A stretch of DNA of 64,000 nucleotides from Allolobophora icterica (GCA_963556255.1 OY744611.1:33226603-33290602); one strand, 5' to 3'; shown: positions 1 to 12,907, numbered from the stretch's first letter. Notes: a model not told the origin generated them from the sequence alone. Made by a program: numbers and translations.

Positions 1-620
1 TCTTCATATAAGAAATACGGTGATCTGTAGATAAAAGAAGCTATAGTATTTTACGGGAAACAACAGAAATTCAGGTAATAGAAGTAGGCCTACGAATATC
101 TCGGTGGGAAACACACGGGCTCATGGGTTGTGTAAATACCTAATTTGAGGTAGGAGACATGCGGATATAAATTTGGTTTTCTATTTGGGAAACACGGGAA
201 TCTGTGGCGGGGGGTGGGTGGAGAAATACTGAAGTTAAGGTAGAGACAATGCAGAAACACATGCGAGATAAACACGTATATCCCGGTATGAGAAATACAG
301 ATCAGAAAGAGAAATTTAGAAATTTACGTGTACACACATGTAGATATCCTCGTAGAAGAATTATGGGTATTGATTTTTTAATATAGGAGATATAGGTATT
401 TGGTAGAAGAAATACAGCTTCGAGTAGGAGATATATGGCTATGTGAGTAGGAGAAATATGACTGTGAGTTGGAGAAATCCGGCTATGTGAGTAGGAAAAA
501 TATGGCTATGTTAGTAGAAGAATTATGGTGATGTGAGAAGAAATACGGTTATGTGAGTAGGAGAAATACGACTGTAAGTAGAAGAAATATGGCTGTGAGA
601 AGGGGAAATATGGCTATCGA
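1..620. repeat. Degenerate ~24-bp minisatellite in intron of lectin gene copy 1
   Basis: Imperfect head-to-tail units resembling GTAGGAGAAATATGGCTATG run through this stretch. The same repeat family occupies the paralogous intron of copy 2 (about 14,280-14,820 and 15,590-15,680), so it predates the gene duplication. No coding potential is seen. Confidence 0.7.
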
Positions 621-750
621 ATTCGCTAGTTATGTGTAGGCTACATAGGTATTAATAAGCACTTCAAATGCATGGAGCATTCAACCAATACCAGAGGGAC
701 GTTTGCTTAATGTGACACATAATTATTCAAGTCAATGTGTTTTTCTGTAG

Positions 751-844
751 ATCGAGTAATAACGTTAGTCGCTGTTATTGTGAGCGGTGTAGTAATAACA
801 GTCATTGTTATATCGGTCGTCGTACTTGCACTGAAAACAAGCAG
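751..844 (+). CDS. Lectin-like receptor copy 1, transmembrane exon (5' exons outside window)
   Basis: The exon lies between an acceptor (TTTTTCTGTAG) and a donor (AG|GTTAGT) and encodes one hydrophobic helix of about 25 residues (ITLVAVIVSGVVITVIVIS) followed by Lys/Arg. It enters in phase 1 and leaves in phase 2, exactly like the paralogous exon of copy 2 at 15,803-15,899, but is one codon shorter. The signal-peptide, lectin and stalk exons would lie left of the window. By analogy with copy 2 this is the membrane anchor of a type I lectin-like protein. The exon call is strong because two paralogues agree; the function is inferred. Confidence 0.7.
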
Positions 845-1267
845 GTTAGTCTGTCTGTCCTTCAATAGCAAAAACTCATCTGAAACGACAGTTTTGCAAT
901 AGAGCACTCTGCAATCTCTGACGGATTATTGGAGATCACCACCAGTCCACCACCGCCACCATGAACATCATCATCATCATCATCGTCGTCGTCATCGTCG
1001 TCACCACCATCACCATCTTCTCCTTTTATTCCTCCTCCTTTTATTCCTCCTCCCTCTTCTATTCCTTCTTCTTCTTCTCCTCCTTCTTGTTCAAAACCAG
1101 TCATCAACATTATCATAAACAACAACAGTCATTATCATAAGTGGTCGTCATCATCATCGTCAAACATTATTTCTTGACGTCACCATTTGTAAGTGATGGA
1201 TGCGAATAAACGATATACGTTCTTTTCGGTTTTATTATGATCTGGTGACCCGCACTAGTGAAATCAT

Positions 1268-1362
1268 TGTCAAATTATAGACTACAGGCGCTTGCGAAAC
1301 TCTGGAGGGACAAACTGAGGAGCTCGAGGTGCAGCTCTCGGGACAGGCGATTCCATAATCAA
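1268..1362 (-). mobile_element. LINE reverse-transcriptase C-terminal remnant
   Basis: On the minus strand a short frame reads WNRLSRELHLELLSL, the decayed equivalent of the clearer copy at 16,562-16,665. It resembles the extreme C-terminus of CR1/L2-type LINE polymerases, where a W-N-x-L-P-x-E-L motif is typical. Only tens of codons survive. Presence in both paralogous introns dates it before the duplication. Confidence 0.45.
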
Positions 1363-1878
1363 AGCAGAGCAGTTGTTTGTCAAGTACACGGCAGTCTCCG
1401 TGTTGAGTCCAAGTCTCGTTATGTCTTTCTTAATATCTATCCATTACAGTAGCTGCCCTAATAAAGGCATTGGCTTGGCTCGCGATCCATAGACAGTTTC
1501 TTATTTTGTATATTATATTGAAAAAGCCGGACTTGGCTGTTAGGAGAAATAGTGTTCCAGATTTGCTGTTCGTCCCATCCGGTAACTCGAAGCCCACCAA
1601 TCCTATGGGTTCTCAGTAATCATTTTTCGCAGGGTAATTTTGGTAATTGGAAGCCTCAATACCCACTGGTAATTGCCCCGCGGTGCATGACATCAGACGG
1701 AAATATCACTGCTCTCCTTCTAACCGTAGTCAGAAGTAACATTCTGTAACAAGCTTTCTCCCAATCTCGATGTCTCTCTATGTATCCGTCTGCCTATTTC
1801 TCGCTGCCACACACTTTCTCTCGAGTTCCCTGTCTGTCTGTCTGTTTATCTCTCTGTCTGTGCAAGTGCAATACTGAA

Positions 1879-2290
1879 CAGGGCTGTAGTCGAGGGTATA
1901 CGCGGGTATACAGCGTATACTCACCTCTAGGCAGCGTATACCCATGGCTGTAGGGAGGGTATACGCTGGGTATACAGCGTATACTTACCTCTCTAGAGAC
2001 CGTATAGCCATTGATTCATGAAATTTGACAAAAAAAGGAAGGGTAATGAACGGTTTTGAGGGCGAATGAAATGACTAAAAAAAAGTCATAAACTTTTTGA
2101 GAGACGAATTCCTAAAAAAAGGTCTCAAGAATTTTCCCAAACGGTCATCAATTTTCTGAGACGAATTCCTTAAAAAAGGTCATCACATTTTTTCAGTGTC
2201 ATTATGTCATACCAGCCCTAGTGACGCCGCTTCTCACCGGTAGCGTGTACTCAGTGACTACTCACCTCTAATTTTACCACTACAGCCCTG
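1879..2290. mobile_element. hAT-type MITE, family A, copy 1
   Basis: Starts CAGGGCTGTAGT and ends ACTACAGCCCTG. It is flanked by near-identical 8-bp duplications (ATACTGAA at 1,871-1,878; ATACTAAA at 2,291-2,298). The interior repeats GTATAC-containing units and TCACCTCTA. Two further copies sit at 50,178-50,386 and 63,058-63,273. The CAGGG terminus plus an 8-bp duplication is the hAT hallmark. This copy is about twice as long as the others and has extra internal sequence. No transposase. Confidence 0.8.
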
Positions 2291-3136
2291 ATACTAAATG
2301 ACTCATTTCCTTCCTTCAATCTCCCATTTTGATTATGTGCTTTAAGTCATGGTTTGTCTGGCTGTTTACACGTATGTGTCTGCCTCTGTCCGTCCACGTA
2401 TCTTTTTCTGTGTAGGCTTATGAACATGTGTACCCGTCTCTACACCTGCCATTTGGCGTGCATGTAAGCTATTCTGTATAAATGTTTCCTAGTGTTTTAG
2501 TATGCCTAATTCTACCAGTTTGTCTGTCTGCCTGTCGGTGTAACTGTAAATAGACCACACTAGACTGGAACATGTGGTCTTACGGGTACACGACAAAGAG
2601 GACGTGACTCCAATTGTCACATATAAAGCACTGGACTTTTCAGTACATATGATCGCATAGATCTAGTTTACACTTTACACTAGTTAAGTATTTTCAAGAA
2701 ACAACTGGCACCGTTGTATCTAGAACGCTCAAAGACACACATTGGCTGCTAGCAGAGCACAGTTGTTGTGACCTGTGTAATAGTAGAAACCCAATGTCGC
2801 CGAAGCGCTCTATGGCATTACCTATCTCGTAACAAAGCCACTACCGCTTGCTGCAAGAAGTCATTGTGGTCTTTATTAGCAATTAGACTAAATTTTGTAA
2901 CGACATCAGACAGTTCGTGTCTGTGAGCGTTCTGGCTATAATAGTGTCTGTTCTTCGCAGATACTAGATTTACGGCTGTAGACCTACATCAGTGCTTTTG
3001 TGATATTATCACTATAGGAACGGTTGAAACGGAACAGGGCAGATGGTTTGCGATTTGTGATTTGCGATGGTTTCCTCAAGTGAATTTTCCCCCACAGGCC
3101 CCTCAGCTCTCATTCTGCCTGTTTCTGTGTCTGTCT

Positions 3137-3973
3137 CAGTGGCGTAGAAAGGTTTTTGGGGGCCCTTGTGCAGAGCTTCGATGATGGGCCCCTTGAACCC
3201 CTTCGAGTTGAAAAACACCGCTGAGCGAAAAACGCTTGGCGCTTTTGCGATATTTGCTTATTTCGCACCGTGAAAAATATGCAAATATCACAAATCGCAC
3301 CCCAATAAAATAATAATTAAATAATTACACTTCAATTATTTTCTCCGATTTATTTTTATAAAAATTGTTATTTTTATTTCTCCAGGCTAGCATAAAAAAA
3401 ATTGAACTAGGCCTAGAGCATAATTAATCTAAAACATTGTTCCATCTGCCTTGACTGCTAAAATATGAATTCTGTCAAATTGTGAAACATTTGGGTTGGT
3501 TGGTAAAAATAACGAAATCGTTTTCGCGCCTTCTCTTACACAAAAATATCTACCGCTTTTGAAGCGTCAAGCTTTCTGGCATGTTCATTTCTATTGACAA
3601 GATTGCCAAGTCGCTCAGCCCGTCTTCTGACATTGTACTTCGTATATAGTTTTTGATTAGCTTCAATTTTGAAAGTGATCGTTCACATGGCGCAACAGTC
3701 ACAGGCAAAGTCAACAGGAACATGTAGGCAGTGCAGACATATCATCGCTGAATGTAGATGAGAGTCAACGAGTAACAGTTGTGCAATTTCGAAGATGGTT
3801 GATCATTCGAGTGTTTATTACTGTGCACGTTGTTGCTAACTTGCTGTAGGCCTACATGTAGATTCACTTCTAGGCTAAAATTGATACTCGCTGGAGTCGC
3901 TGCCAGAGGCCCTTCTGACCGCCGGGGGCCCTTGTGCTTTGCACAACCTGCACAACCCATTGCTACGCCCCTG
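3137..3973. mobile_element. hAT-like nonautonomous element
   Basis: The ends CAGTGGCGTAG and CTACGCCCCTG form short inverted repeats, followed inward by GGGGGCCCTTGTGC in inverted orientation. A perfect 8-bp duplication GTCTGTCT flanks both sides (3,129-3,136; 3,974-3,981). The paralogous intron of copy 2 has an empty site within its GTCT tract near 19,795, which confirms a real insertion. No transposase is visible. Confidence 0.8.
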
Positions 3974-4164
3974 GTCTGTCTTTATGTCTGTCTGCTTTGC
4001 ATCAGATTTTTCTTACCTAAACTATTATCATGAATTGATGTATGTTCTGTCTGCCTATGTCTGTGACTGTATACCTCTCTAATAATATACAGTATATATA
4101 TTATATAGTGTATGTTGAAGACTGAACGTGACGTGTATCGAATGTGTTTCTGACGTCATTATAG

Positions 4165-4405
4165 GACCGTGAAGATCGAAGAACATTGCGTCATGCCGAG
4201 CTTTTCTGGTTACGCAAATAATGACGACGAAAACGTCCGAAATTCCAACTCCTACGACTCTATTTCCAATTCCGGCAACAGTTCCGAGCGCAACTCTTTC
4301 AGCGCCGACTACACAGCAGAAGAAAACAATTACTTTACACTGATAAAAGAACGCGAAGAGGCGTCATCAGTATTATCACTCATAAAAATGAAAAACCCAA
4401 GTTAG
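4165..4405 (+). CDS. Lectin-like receptor copy 1, cytoplasmic-tail exon ending inside a transposon
   Basis: Acceptor CATTATAG, then a phase-2 entry that completes an arginine codon from the transmembrane exon. The tail is polar, with CVMPSFSGYANNDDENVRNS and NYFTLIKEREE, close to the copy 2 tail (HYVMPNFTGNVNNDDENVRS; DYLTPITEREE). From 4,368 on, coding sequence is supplied by an inserted hAT-like element, which replaces the ancestral last residues with about a dozen new ones before TAG at 4,403. Conserved tyrosines could be signalling sites, but that is inference. Confidence 0.65.
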
Positions 4406-5110
4406 GACACTGAAAAAACCCAAGAAAAAGCCAAGGTAGTTTTTCAGGAGACTTTTGGGAATTAAAAAACGAATTATAAGATAAAATATAATAATATAAT
4501 GCAATTATACCAATTCTGTTATGAAAATGTTGTTTTATCTTAATTTCTATGTTTCGTTTTTACAATTTTATGGGTAATCGTTATTGCTAAAAATTATAAT
4601 TTGATATTCGAAGCAAATTCAAAATGTTTATATACATGTTTTTATTTTCATCAAAGTCCGAATAACGTGAATTATTACTTCTATCGCACATTTAAATTTT
4701 TCAAAATTTTTGAAACAGGAATAAAGATAATAGACTGTGAAACTCATAGGAGGGACCCTGGTTATTGCAATATTTTGCAAAAATTAAATCTTTTGATTAT
4801 TATGATTATTGCAACAGTCCCAACACAATTTTCAATGCGAAAAACAATTATTTAGGTAAAGTTCTTGGTCATTATTTCTTTAAAAAAATTTATATGCAAA
4901 TTTGGTTTCTATGCATAAGCTTCATTTTACCCCCTCCCCAAACGAAAGTCTCCCCTAAACCGTTGCAAAAATTGATTACATTAATGAAAAATAGGGTTTC
5001 AATAAAAGAAGACAACCCAATAAAAAACCCAAGGTAAAAAAACTCCATTTCCCAAGTTCCGATTAAAAAACCCAAGATCTTGCGAAAATACCCAAGGAGT
5101 GGTAACGCTG
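4368..5110. mobile_element. hAT-like MITE inserted in coding exon of copy 1
   Basis: The ends CAGTATTATCACTC and (reverse complement) CAGCGTTACCACTC pair as inverted repeats. The flanks GGCGTCAT (4,360-4,367) and GGCGCCAT (5,111-5,118) are an 8-bp duplication with one mismatch. Copy 2 shows the uninterrupted site (GAGGCGCCATATG at about 20,221). Subterminal AACCCAAG motifs recur at both ends. The body is AT-rich with no transposase. Confidence 0.85.
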
Positions 5111-5289
5111 GGCGCCATATTTTTGTGTTCCATAGAGTTGATTTATCGGATAGAAGAGTTTCTGCGGCGATTATCTAGCGCAAGTATTAAGGCCTATGAA
5201 TTGCTCAGTTAAGTATACGAATGACAATACTGTGCGTAATCGGTGAGGGTGACTAAGTGGTAAAAGGATCTTTCAACATAAAGTTCGAA

Positions 5290-5860
5290 ACTCGATGCGC
5301 TAAATAAAACCCGGAGTTGGGGGGGGGGCTAAAAGGGCTCGTTCTGTTGAGAAAATTTGATTTCTGGCTTTGGGCAAAATCGCAACTCGATGAGTAAGAT
5401 TGAAATCTGCTTGAACGTACCTTTTGTTCTGTATTTTTGTGTGCTTAAAGCAGACTTGTCCTCGAGACCAAGGTCTCGAGACCGAGACCAAGGTCTTGGT
5501 CTCGAGTGCACACGAGTTCGTTTTTAAAAGTCTTGGTCTTGGTATTGAAACCAAAAGTCTTGGTCTTGATTTTGGTCTTGAGGTTCAAAGTCTTGGTCTT
5601 GAGGTTCAAAGTCTTGACCTTGAGAAAATTTGGTTTCTGGCTTTGGGCAAAATCGAAACTCGATCAGTAAGATTGAAATCTGCTTGAACGTACCTTTTGT
5701 TTTGTATTTTTGTGTGCTTAAAGCAGACTTGTTGTCCTCGAGACCAAGGTCTTGGTATCGAGCGCACACGAGTTCGTTTTTAAAAGTCTTGGTCTTGGTA
5801 TTAAGACCAAAAGTCAAACTCTTGGTCTTGACCAAGACCAAGACCGGCTGTCAATATGAA
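5290..5860. repeat. Dispersed GGTCTTGGTCTTGAGG-type repeat with internal direct duplication
   Basis: Tandem GTCTTG/CAAGAC units are combined with a segment (from about 5,343) that recurs about 280 bp downstream (from about 5,620), so the block is an internal direct duplication. The same CAAGACC-rich material appears at 28,740-28,910 and 29,480-29,640. Frames across it are repeat-encoded. Confidence 0.7.
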
Positions 5861-6074
5861 CAGTCATTTAACAAAACAAGAATTTAAAAATTTATCAAGC
5901 CTGTTTGCATCATAGCCTACGACAAATACGTATATCAGACAGGCGTACTGTGCCTATCTTTACTTAGGCAGGTAAACATTGGATCACTTGAGACTATGAG
6001 ATGAGAGATTCTTCTGTAGTAATACTTTGTCTCATATTCTACGAATGTCTCTTCTCTATAGAAGTACTTGATTC

Positions 6075-6689
6075 GGGGCCGTAACAAAAGTGCGCAGGAC
6101 AAATGCGCGCTGACAAAAGCGCGCAATGAAAACAACCCCGACAAATGCGCGCAAGACAAAATCGCGCAAATGTAGAAAAATAATTGTTTTTCAATTGTCA
6201 ATAACGTACCGCCTAACTTCATAGGTAGGCTACCCCTGAGAAGTAGATACAACCATAGACCCGTGGCAGTGAGACGCATTTAACGTCCAATTATAGAGCA
6301 TTAACGAGAAGACAGTAAATAAATTATTTGCATAGCATCCACTAATTTTCTTTCATGTGTTTTCTCATTTTCAAAACTTTGAGGTTTCCTAGTGTGGGGT
6401 CGCACAAAACGTTGACATATAAACTGGTTTTATTTTAGACATGAATAACATTACACGGTTATTTCTAGTATATTTAGTATGCTATCAAACGTCGTTTCCG
6501 TTACACGGTTATTTCTAGTATATTTTACATGGTTATTTCTAGTAGGCCTATTGTTAGTATATTTTCTGTGTGCTTTTACTATTAAACTACTATCAAACAA
6601 CTGATGTTTTTTATTGTCTAGTACTGCGCGCTTTTGTCGGCGCGCCTTTGTCGGCGCGCTTTTGTCCTGCGCGCTTTTGTCGGGTTACC
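6075..6689. mobile_element. MULE-like MITE, family 1 (GACAAAAGCGCGC ends)
   Basis: Inverted ends are built from repeated GACAAAAGCGCGC units (left 6,081-6,170, right 6,625-6,685). A perfect 9-bp duplication ACTTGATTC flanks it (6,066-6,074; 6,690-6,698). The 9-bp duplication and repeat-built ends fit Mutator-like elements. No transposase. A second family with the same architecture lies at 14,821-15,580. Confidence 0.75.
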
Positions 6690-6699
6690 ACTTGATTCA

Positions 6700-7930
6700 T
6701 ACTCTACGAAAGTCTCTCGAATCGGTGATTACACAGTTCAGTTTCAGATAATTGTTCGGTTACACTGACGATGAAGAGATGACTACGACATTGCACCAAC
6801 TACAAGAAGAACTTCTATCATGATCTCTTAAGAGGAACGCCTATAGTGTCTGCTAACCTAGACACGTCTGCTAATACCGAACGCGCAGTCTAAGTTGCTG
6901 GCGTTCCTGTCTGAACATACACTGATCACTCTACGACTTCCTGACTGACTGACTGACTCTCTCTCTCTTTCTAAGTTATTGGAGGCTCCTTGGTAAAGGT
7001 GTACTTCTGATTGGTTCGTCTCACTGTAGTACCGGTACCTTAGATCCCTTAGATTGGCAATACCAGTTCACTAGGAGGTTGGCCATGCACTGGGCAGGTT
7101 AGTCAAACCTATCTAATTATTCTTGACGAATGAAAACCTCTTACTGACGGGAATGGATCACCTTCTACAAGCTCTTAGAATGTACAGCTGGCACATCATC
7201 TGTTATCTTGGAGTTATCTAATGTCCAGTGATGTGAAGTTCTCGATGTAGCTTAACTTAGGCGCTTCTATAGGAGTTGGCTAGGTGGATATATACACAGT
7301 CAATCTGGAGATAGATGTCATCACAATGAATCCTATTAACATCTCTTAGCTTCTGACGAGCTAAGCGTCTAGAAACTTATCTGGGTTCCAGAATTACCCA
7401 CGTATACCTAGAATAACTCTCCGATACATATATACATAAATACGTACATGCATAAATACATACATGCATACTGTAGCGATGTCCCGCTTCAACACAGACC
7501 TAACTTATCTATATATACATAGTTATGGGATTGTGTAATGTTGTTTATGATGTTGTTAAATGTAGTTAAATGCAGAATGCTTTAATCTGTTAATGATAAT
7601 TAACGGACCAGCATCTTATACCAGCATCATAAGGATAAAACATTAGAGTTCGTTCGATGTTATTTTACAATTTCGAGATTATGATCAATGAGGCGGAAGA
7701 TCCTGATTGGACGGATTAATATAAAATACGCACTTAACATGGTTTTGGAAATGTCCCACCGAATGTGGGAAAGCCTTTCTTAATTACTTTGAGCAAAGCT
7801 AGAGGAGATGATGAACATAACTAGTTAATTATAGTGTAGTAGGGTTTATTTAAATGGCACAAATCTCTGCAATAATATAGTTCAAGGCTGAGATGTGAGT
7901 TCTGAGAAGTCCTCTGAAGGGGTCATTTAA
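6700..7930. other. Intergenic, no feature supported
   Basis: AT-rich unique sequence between lectin copies 1 and 2. I see only short simple repeats (GACTGACT at 6,940; ACATACATGCATA near 7,440). No frame resembles a known domain. Confidence 0.5.
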
Positions 7931-7974
7931 ATGTCAAGAATGATTCATACATACATTACACAACTGTATACATA

Positions 7975-8082
7975 CATCAGAGAGAAAGAGAGACAGATAC
8001 AGAGACAGAGAGCGACAGAGAGGGAAACAGAGAGAGACACACACAGAGACAGAGACACAGAGAGAGAGAGAGGCAGAGACAC

Positions 8083-8115
<33 letters not shown>

Positions 8116-8166
8116 AAGTGATAGACACAATGACGAGGAGGCAGACCGAGAGAAAGAGATTAATTC

Positions 8167-8198
<32 letters not shown>

Positions 8199-8351
8199 GG
8201 GTAGGACACGAGAAGATAAAGAGTGAGAGAAATAGTTAGGTAAAGAGTGAATGCCAGAGAAACATAAAATGAAAGAGGGATACACAAAGACAAGGAGACA
8301 GATAGACTGAGAGTAAGAGTGAGAATGAGTGAGTGTGTGAGACAGACACAA

Positions 8352-8382
<31 letters not shown>

Positions 8383-8400
8383 GACAAAGAGATACACTGA
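7975..8400. repeat. Purine microsatellite (GAGA/GACA)n
   Basis: Imperfect GAGACAGA tract upstream of copy 2. The paralogous tract lies at 57,650-58,030 and 58,170-58,200 upstream of copy 3. Long open frames over it on both strands are compositional artefacts. Confidence 0.85.
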
Positions 8401-9091
8401 AGGCTAAGGGAATGACAGTGTCACAAGTTCTTTTCCGCATTCGACGGATGCAACCCCGTCGTATACTACGCGCTCAGGACAATAATTGCCACTTAATTAA
8501 TGACGCATGAATAATTTACATTATTTTATACACTGTGCCCCGAAAAAGGTGCACTTAGCCAAACTCGAAAAACGAGTAGAATTATATTAGATTAAAATGA
8601 AACTAAAACTTTTTTTCTAATATTCAGGCTATTTGCAATTAATAAATTGGATAGTCGAAGGACGGTCACTCTGAAATGACGTCGTATTATTAACTTGTTT
8701 CGCAAACTCTAACCCGTAATAATTTTCATGGAATTGTAATTCAGTTTTATTAAATTTTAACGTTAAACTAAGAATTATTGTGCAAAAAATGTTTGCTCGA
8801 ATAATTTTATTAATAAATACTTTTGAGTCCTCCGCACGTTTTACATATATTTCAGTGATTTTATGTAATTGCTTCTTTTTCAGGACACCGTGTAAATGGA
8901 AAAGGCTGATCGTATAGGCAACGAGTGTAGGCTAACTTAGGGCGTTTCTTCCGATAAGTAAGCAAATCCAGTAGATTAATAATTAGCATTCGGTTAACGT
9001 TTCGGCTATAGGAGAATCGCAGAGACTGTCACTACTAAAGTGGTTTTGCTATTATCATATAATTAATAACGGTGTTTCGGAAAGAGAAAAG

Positions 9092-9161
9092 ATGAAGGCG
9101 GTCTACTTCGTATTTGTCGTTGGGTTTGTGATGGAGAATTGCTGTGCCTCTGCTCAGCCAT
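9092..9161 (+). CDS. Lectin-like receptor copy 2, signal-peptide exon
   Basis: Begins MKAVYFVFVVGFVMENCCAS, a short n-region and hydrophobic core ending in an Ala-Ser-Ala signal-peptidase-like site before Gln-Pro. The exon ends in phase 1 at a strong donor, T|GTGAGA. Copy 3 has the same exon, the same donor and near-identical residues at 58,889-58,958, and the flanking DNA (8,400-9,700 against 58,200-59,720) is paralogous. The start is the only ATG ahead of the hydrophobic core, and both copies share it. The protein is predicted to enter the secretory pathway. Confidence 0.75.
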
Positions 9162-10126
9162 GTGAGACCATATCCTTTTCGTCAAGTTATCTCTTTGAAT
9201 TAGGCCTACTTTTAAGGAAATCTTGTTTTTTATAAGGTTTTTCTCTCGACTATTTCAAACTATATTTTCTGTAGCAAGTAGTTTCTTTCACTTGATTACT
9301 ATTTCCTCTGTTGCACACAGAGTATTTTGAAGTACTTTTAGACCTACTAATTACTTTATCAGTAATAGCTTATAGTATATTTTCTCATAGTTACTTCGTA
9401 TGCTAACAATTGCAGTATGTTTTACAAGTTTGGTTAAGGTTGCCAAGTAAACTTACATGACAAGATTCTAGGGAAAAGTGGGAAGAGAAGAGCTACCCTG
9501 GGAAGCAGATCACTGTGAAGCTTTAGCGGCTTTATATTTCTTAGCCTCGGCATATGATAGCGGGTGGTCAGTTCTATCCCTTGCCGAGCGGAAAACTGGT
9601 CAACTCAAACGGTCTTCAGAAGTTCTAAAACTGAAAAGTTTTCAGGGAGGTTGTGTACGAACTCGCTTCTTGTAAGTAGAGTACCCTATACTTCGGCTTC
9701 CCATGTCGCATATTGGAACGTATAGGCCTCGCTCATTTAACTCTGCTTTTTGGCTCCCTTGGGTCGGAAACGAACGAATCCCAAGATTCTGGACACGTGA
9801 CCAGTGTAATGCAGGACTTCCTCTATTTCCCAGATGACACCTCCTATACAAAATTATACTGTTAGTGCAGAAGAAATGTGCTTGAAGAGCATGATCAGGT
9901 CGTTACGCAAAGTGAGGCTCTCATGCTTCCACTTCAGCTCGCAGTCATAATGAATTGGTAATTATGATTTTTATACTGTGCCGAACTCGTTAATCGGGAA
10001 CACACAGTTTTCTCTTTCTCAACTGCTCCTGCTAGGCTACTTCTTTGTCCCTCTTTTACTCCATTACCCCCCTCTCTCTCCGTCTTTCCATTTATCCATC
10101 TCTCTCTCTGTCTCTCCCTCCATCTG

Positions 10127-10735
<609 letters not shown>

Positions 10736-10753
10736 ATTATAACACGCTTGCAG

Positions 10754-11035
10754 ATACCGTCTCAGCCTGTAAGAATAACATACTGCTGCTAAACTGTCGT
10801 ATCGGGCTCATCCAACTTCACGATGTCATTCTCGCCGATTCTAGTTGCAGCGGGAGTCGTTGTTGTCCGGGTCAGGGCGACTGTCGTGGAGCTCCGAGCG
10901 CCACCTACAGAAACCAAGTCCACACCAAATGCAACGGTCAAACCTCATGTTCTGTGAGCGTCGAGATTCGCGACATCGGCTGCAGTGTTTTCGGCCCGAA
11001 CAACGATTATACCAGCGTTACATACAGCTGCACAG
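10754..11035 (+). CDS. Lectin-like receptor copy 2, SUEL/Gal_Lectin-type exon
   Basis: A 282-bp exon encoding one cysteine-rich domain that resembles the sea-urchin-egg-lectin (rhamnose/galactose-binding lectin) family: a first Cys in VSACKNN, an LLLNCRIGLIQLHD strand, CNGQTSCSVSVEIRDIGC and a terminal YTSVTYSC. The usual YGR and DPC sugar-contact motifs are not present; their places hold ADSSCSGSRCC and DIGC, so ligand specificity is unknown. It enters in phase 1 after TTGCAG. The next exon's phase requires the exit after ACA G, which would use a GC donor (GCAGGT); copy 3 has GT (GTAGGC) at the same point. Confidence 0.8.
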
Positions 11036-11956
11036 GCAGGTCTAATGAAGCGGATATTAACAGATGTGATTTAAAGTGTAAATAATCCACTGCTGTGTGA
11101 AGTAATGTCATTGAGTTTATTGGTCCTATAAACCCGTTAGGCCTAATCCCGTTCATTTCAGCTTTTTCGCAACCATAGTAAATTAGTATAATCCCTTTTG
11201 AAGCCGTGGGGCCTAAGTAAATTGGTCCTTTTAAACCCGTAAAGCTGTTTCCTTTCAGTCTATTCACAACCAAATAAATTAGTTTAATCCCGTTTGAATC
11301 CGTTAGTTTAAAAGAGCAATCGTTTAGGCCTACGGTATTTTAAAATTTTGTTTGAACCAAGTTTGAAAAAATCGTCCAGCAGTTAGAATCTAGGCCATTT
11401 TGTAAACACTGACGTCATTGGTCATGAGTATGCAGTAGTTGGAAACGGCAAATGAGAGGAGCGGGACAAAAAAATTAACTTCAGGAAAAAAACATTTCTC
11501 TTCTACTATATTATTAATTATTATTACTGAGAAAATTTTCACTCATTCAAGGTTTCCCACAGAAATTCGATTCTCAGGCGAGGTCACAAAGAAATTAGAA
11601 TCAGTCATTAGGTGAAATGCTATGACAGAAGAGTCGAACCTTTTAAGGGTGCGTGCCAAAAGTGCAGCGACTTCATTTAAAAAATACCATTGTGTGCCCT
11701 CGGTATTTTGCAGAGTATATAGTTTTTTTCGCATAGGGGCCTATAGGTTTTTACTGCAAAGAACCGAGAAAGTTCACATGGCATTATGTAAACACTGTTA
11801 TGCATTTTGAAGTAATATGATGTGATATGTCTCTACTTTACCTTACTCTGCATTTAGTTTGCTTTACCTTTCTTTCCTTACCTTACCATAACTATAGCCT
11901 CGTCTCAAGTAGCCTTACATAAGTCTTACTTTTATTTTCTTTACTGTACCTTAGCT

Positions 11957-12803
11957 CAGCGCTTCCCAAACTTTTCAGTGTGACGGACCGGCAGGAATTT
12001 ATATTCAATGCGACCGACCGGCAGGAATTTTTCCATTTCAGCAGGACCGGTATCCAATTTAGTAATTATTTTTATCTCTAAATTGGGTCCAAAAAGTTAA
12101 ATTATATTTTAATAGGAGCGCGGTATATAATTTAGTAATAAATATCAACTGAATTCTTTGTACTGATCTGATATGAATAAAAGTTGCATTTTTTCAAAAC
12201 AATGATAAATATGTATGCTAGTGCTGTTTATTAATAAATTAATTATTTGTAATTTTTTAACGCCTCAGATACGAAAATATCCCTCAGGTTCTAAGAAAGT
12301 ACATAACAGAAGTGTGGTTAAGCTTGGAGAACCCAGTCCTCGTCTCTGGAGTGTGGTATTGTATTTTTAATTGTTATAATTTTCAAATTTACAATATATC
12401 ATACTTACGATGTCGAAACTAAAAGCAGACGTGTTTACTTTCTATTGACGGAAGCAGTGACCAGGTTATTAAAGACGAAAGAGATACGTCACATCCGGTT
12501 TCTAATTGCCCGTCAAAAACCACAAATGCTACGATCAAAATGTCTAGTAAAGGCGAACAACAACTTCTATTTTGACCTGCAAGCAATTCTTCGACTCTAT
12601 TTCTTCGTCAGTCTTCGTTTACAATAGCTTAAATACATTTACTCCCAGAACAAATCCTTTTAATTTATATGAAAAAATATGGTTTTGATTGCGAGAAATC
12701 GCTATCGTCTTTTTTGTACAGTTTCGTGACTCGCTTTGCGGACCGGCAACTCAGGTCTCGCGGACCGGCACCGGTCCGCGGACCACAGTTTTGAAAGCAC
12801 TTG
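11957..12803. mobile_element. Probable hAT nonautonomous element
   Basis: One end reads CAGCGCTTCCCAAACTTTTC, the other (reverse complement) CAAGTGCTTTCAAAACTGTG, followed by matching GGACCGG blocks. This resembles vertebrate and invertebrate hAT ends of the CAGTGGTTCCCAAACTGTGG type. No clean 8-bp duplication is visible, so exact ends are approximate. The interior is AT-rich and noncoding. Confidence 0.6.
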
Positions 12804-12825
12804 CTTTCTTAGCCTTTATTTTCTT

Positions 12826-12907
<82 letters not shown>

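Larger units (their letters stand above)
845..4164 (+). other. Intron of lectin gene copy 1
   Basis: Collinear in patches with the copy 2 intron (15,900-20,028), including the segment near the GGATCTAGTTTAC landmark (2,650-3,000 against 19,080-19,430). It holds a LINE 3' fragment and two hAT-like insertions, listed separately. A GA/CT-rich tract at 1,000-1,090 is low complexity, not coding. No other gene was recognised. Confidence 0.6.

Noticed and set aside
5524..5841. Frames rich in LGLE/QDQDF repeats
   Set aside because: Product of the GTCTTG dispersed repeat.
7934..8440. 168-codon Ser/Leu/Cys-rich minus-strand frame
   Set aside because: Compositional product of the GACA/GAGA tract; the equivalent frame at 57,614-58,003 has the same cause.
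11007..11273. 88-residue minus-strand frame behind the lectin exon
   Set aside because: Antisense to exon and intron; no domain.
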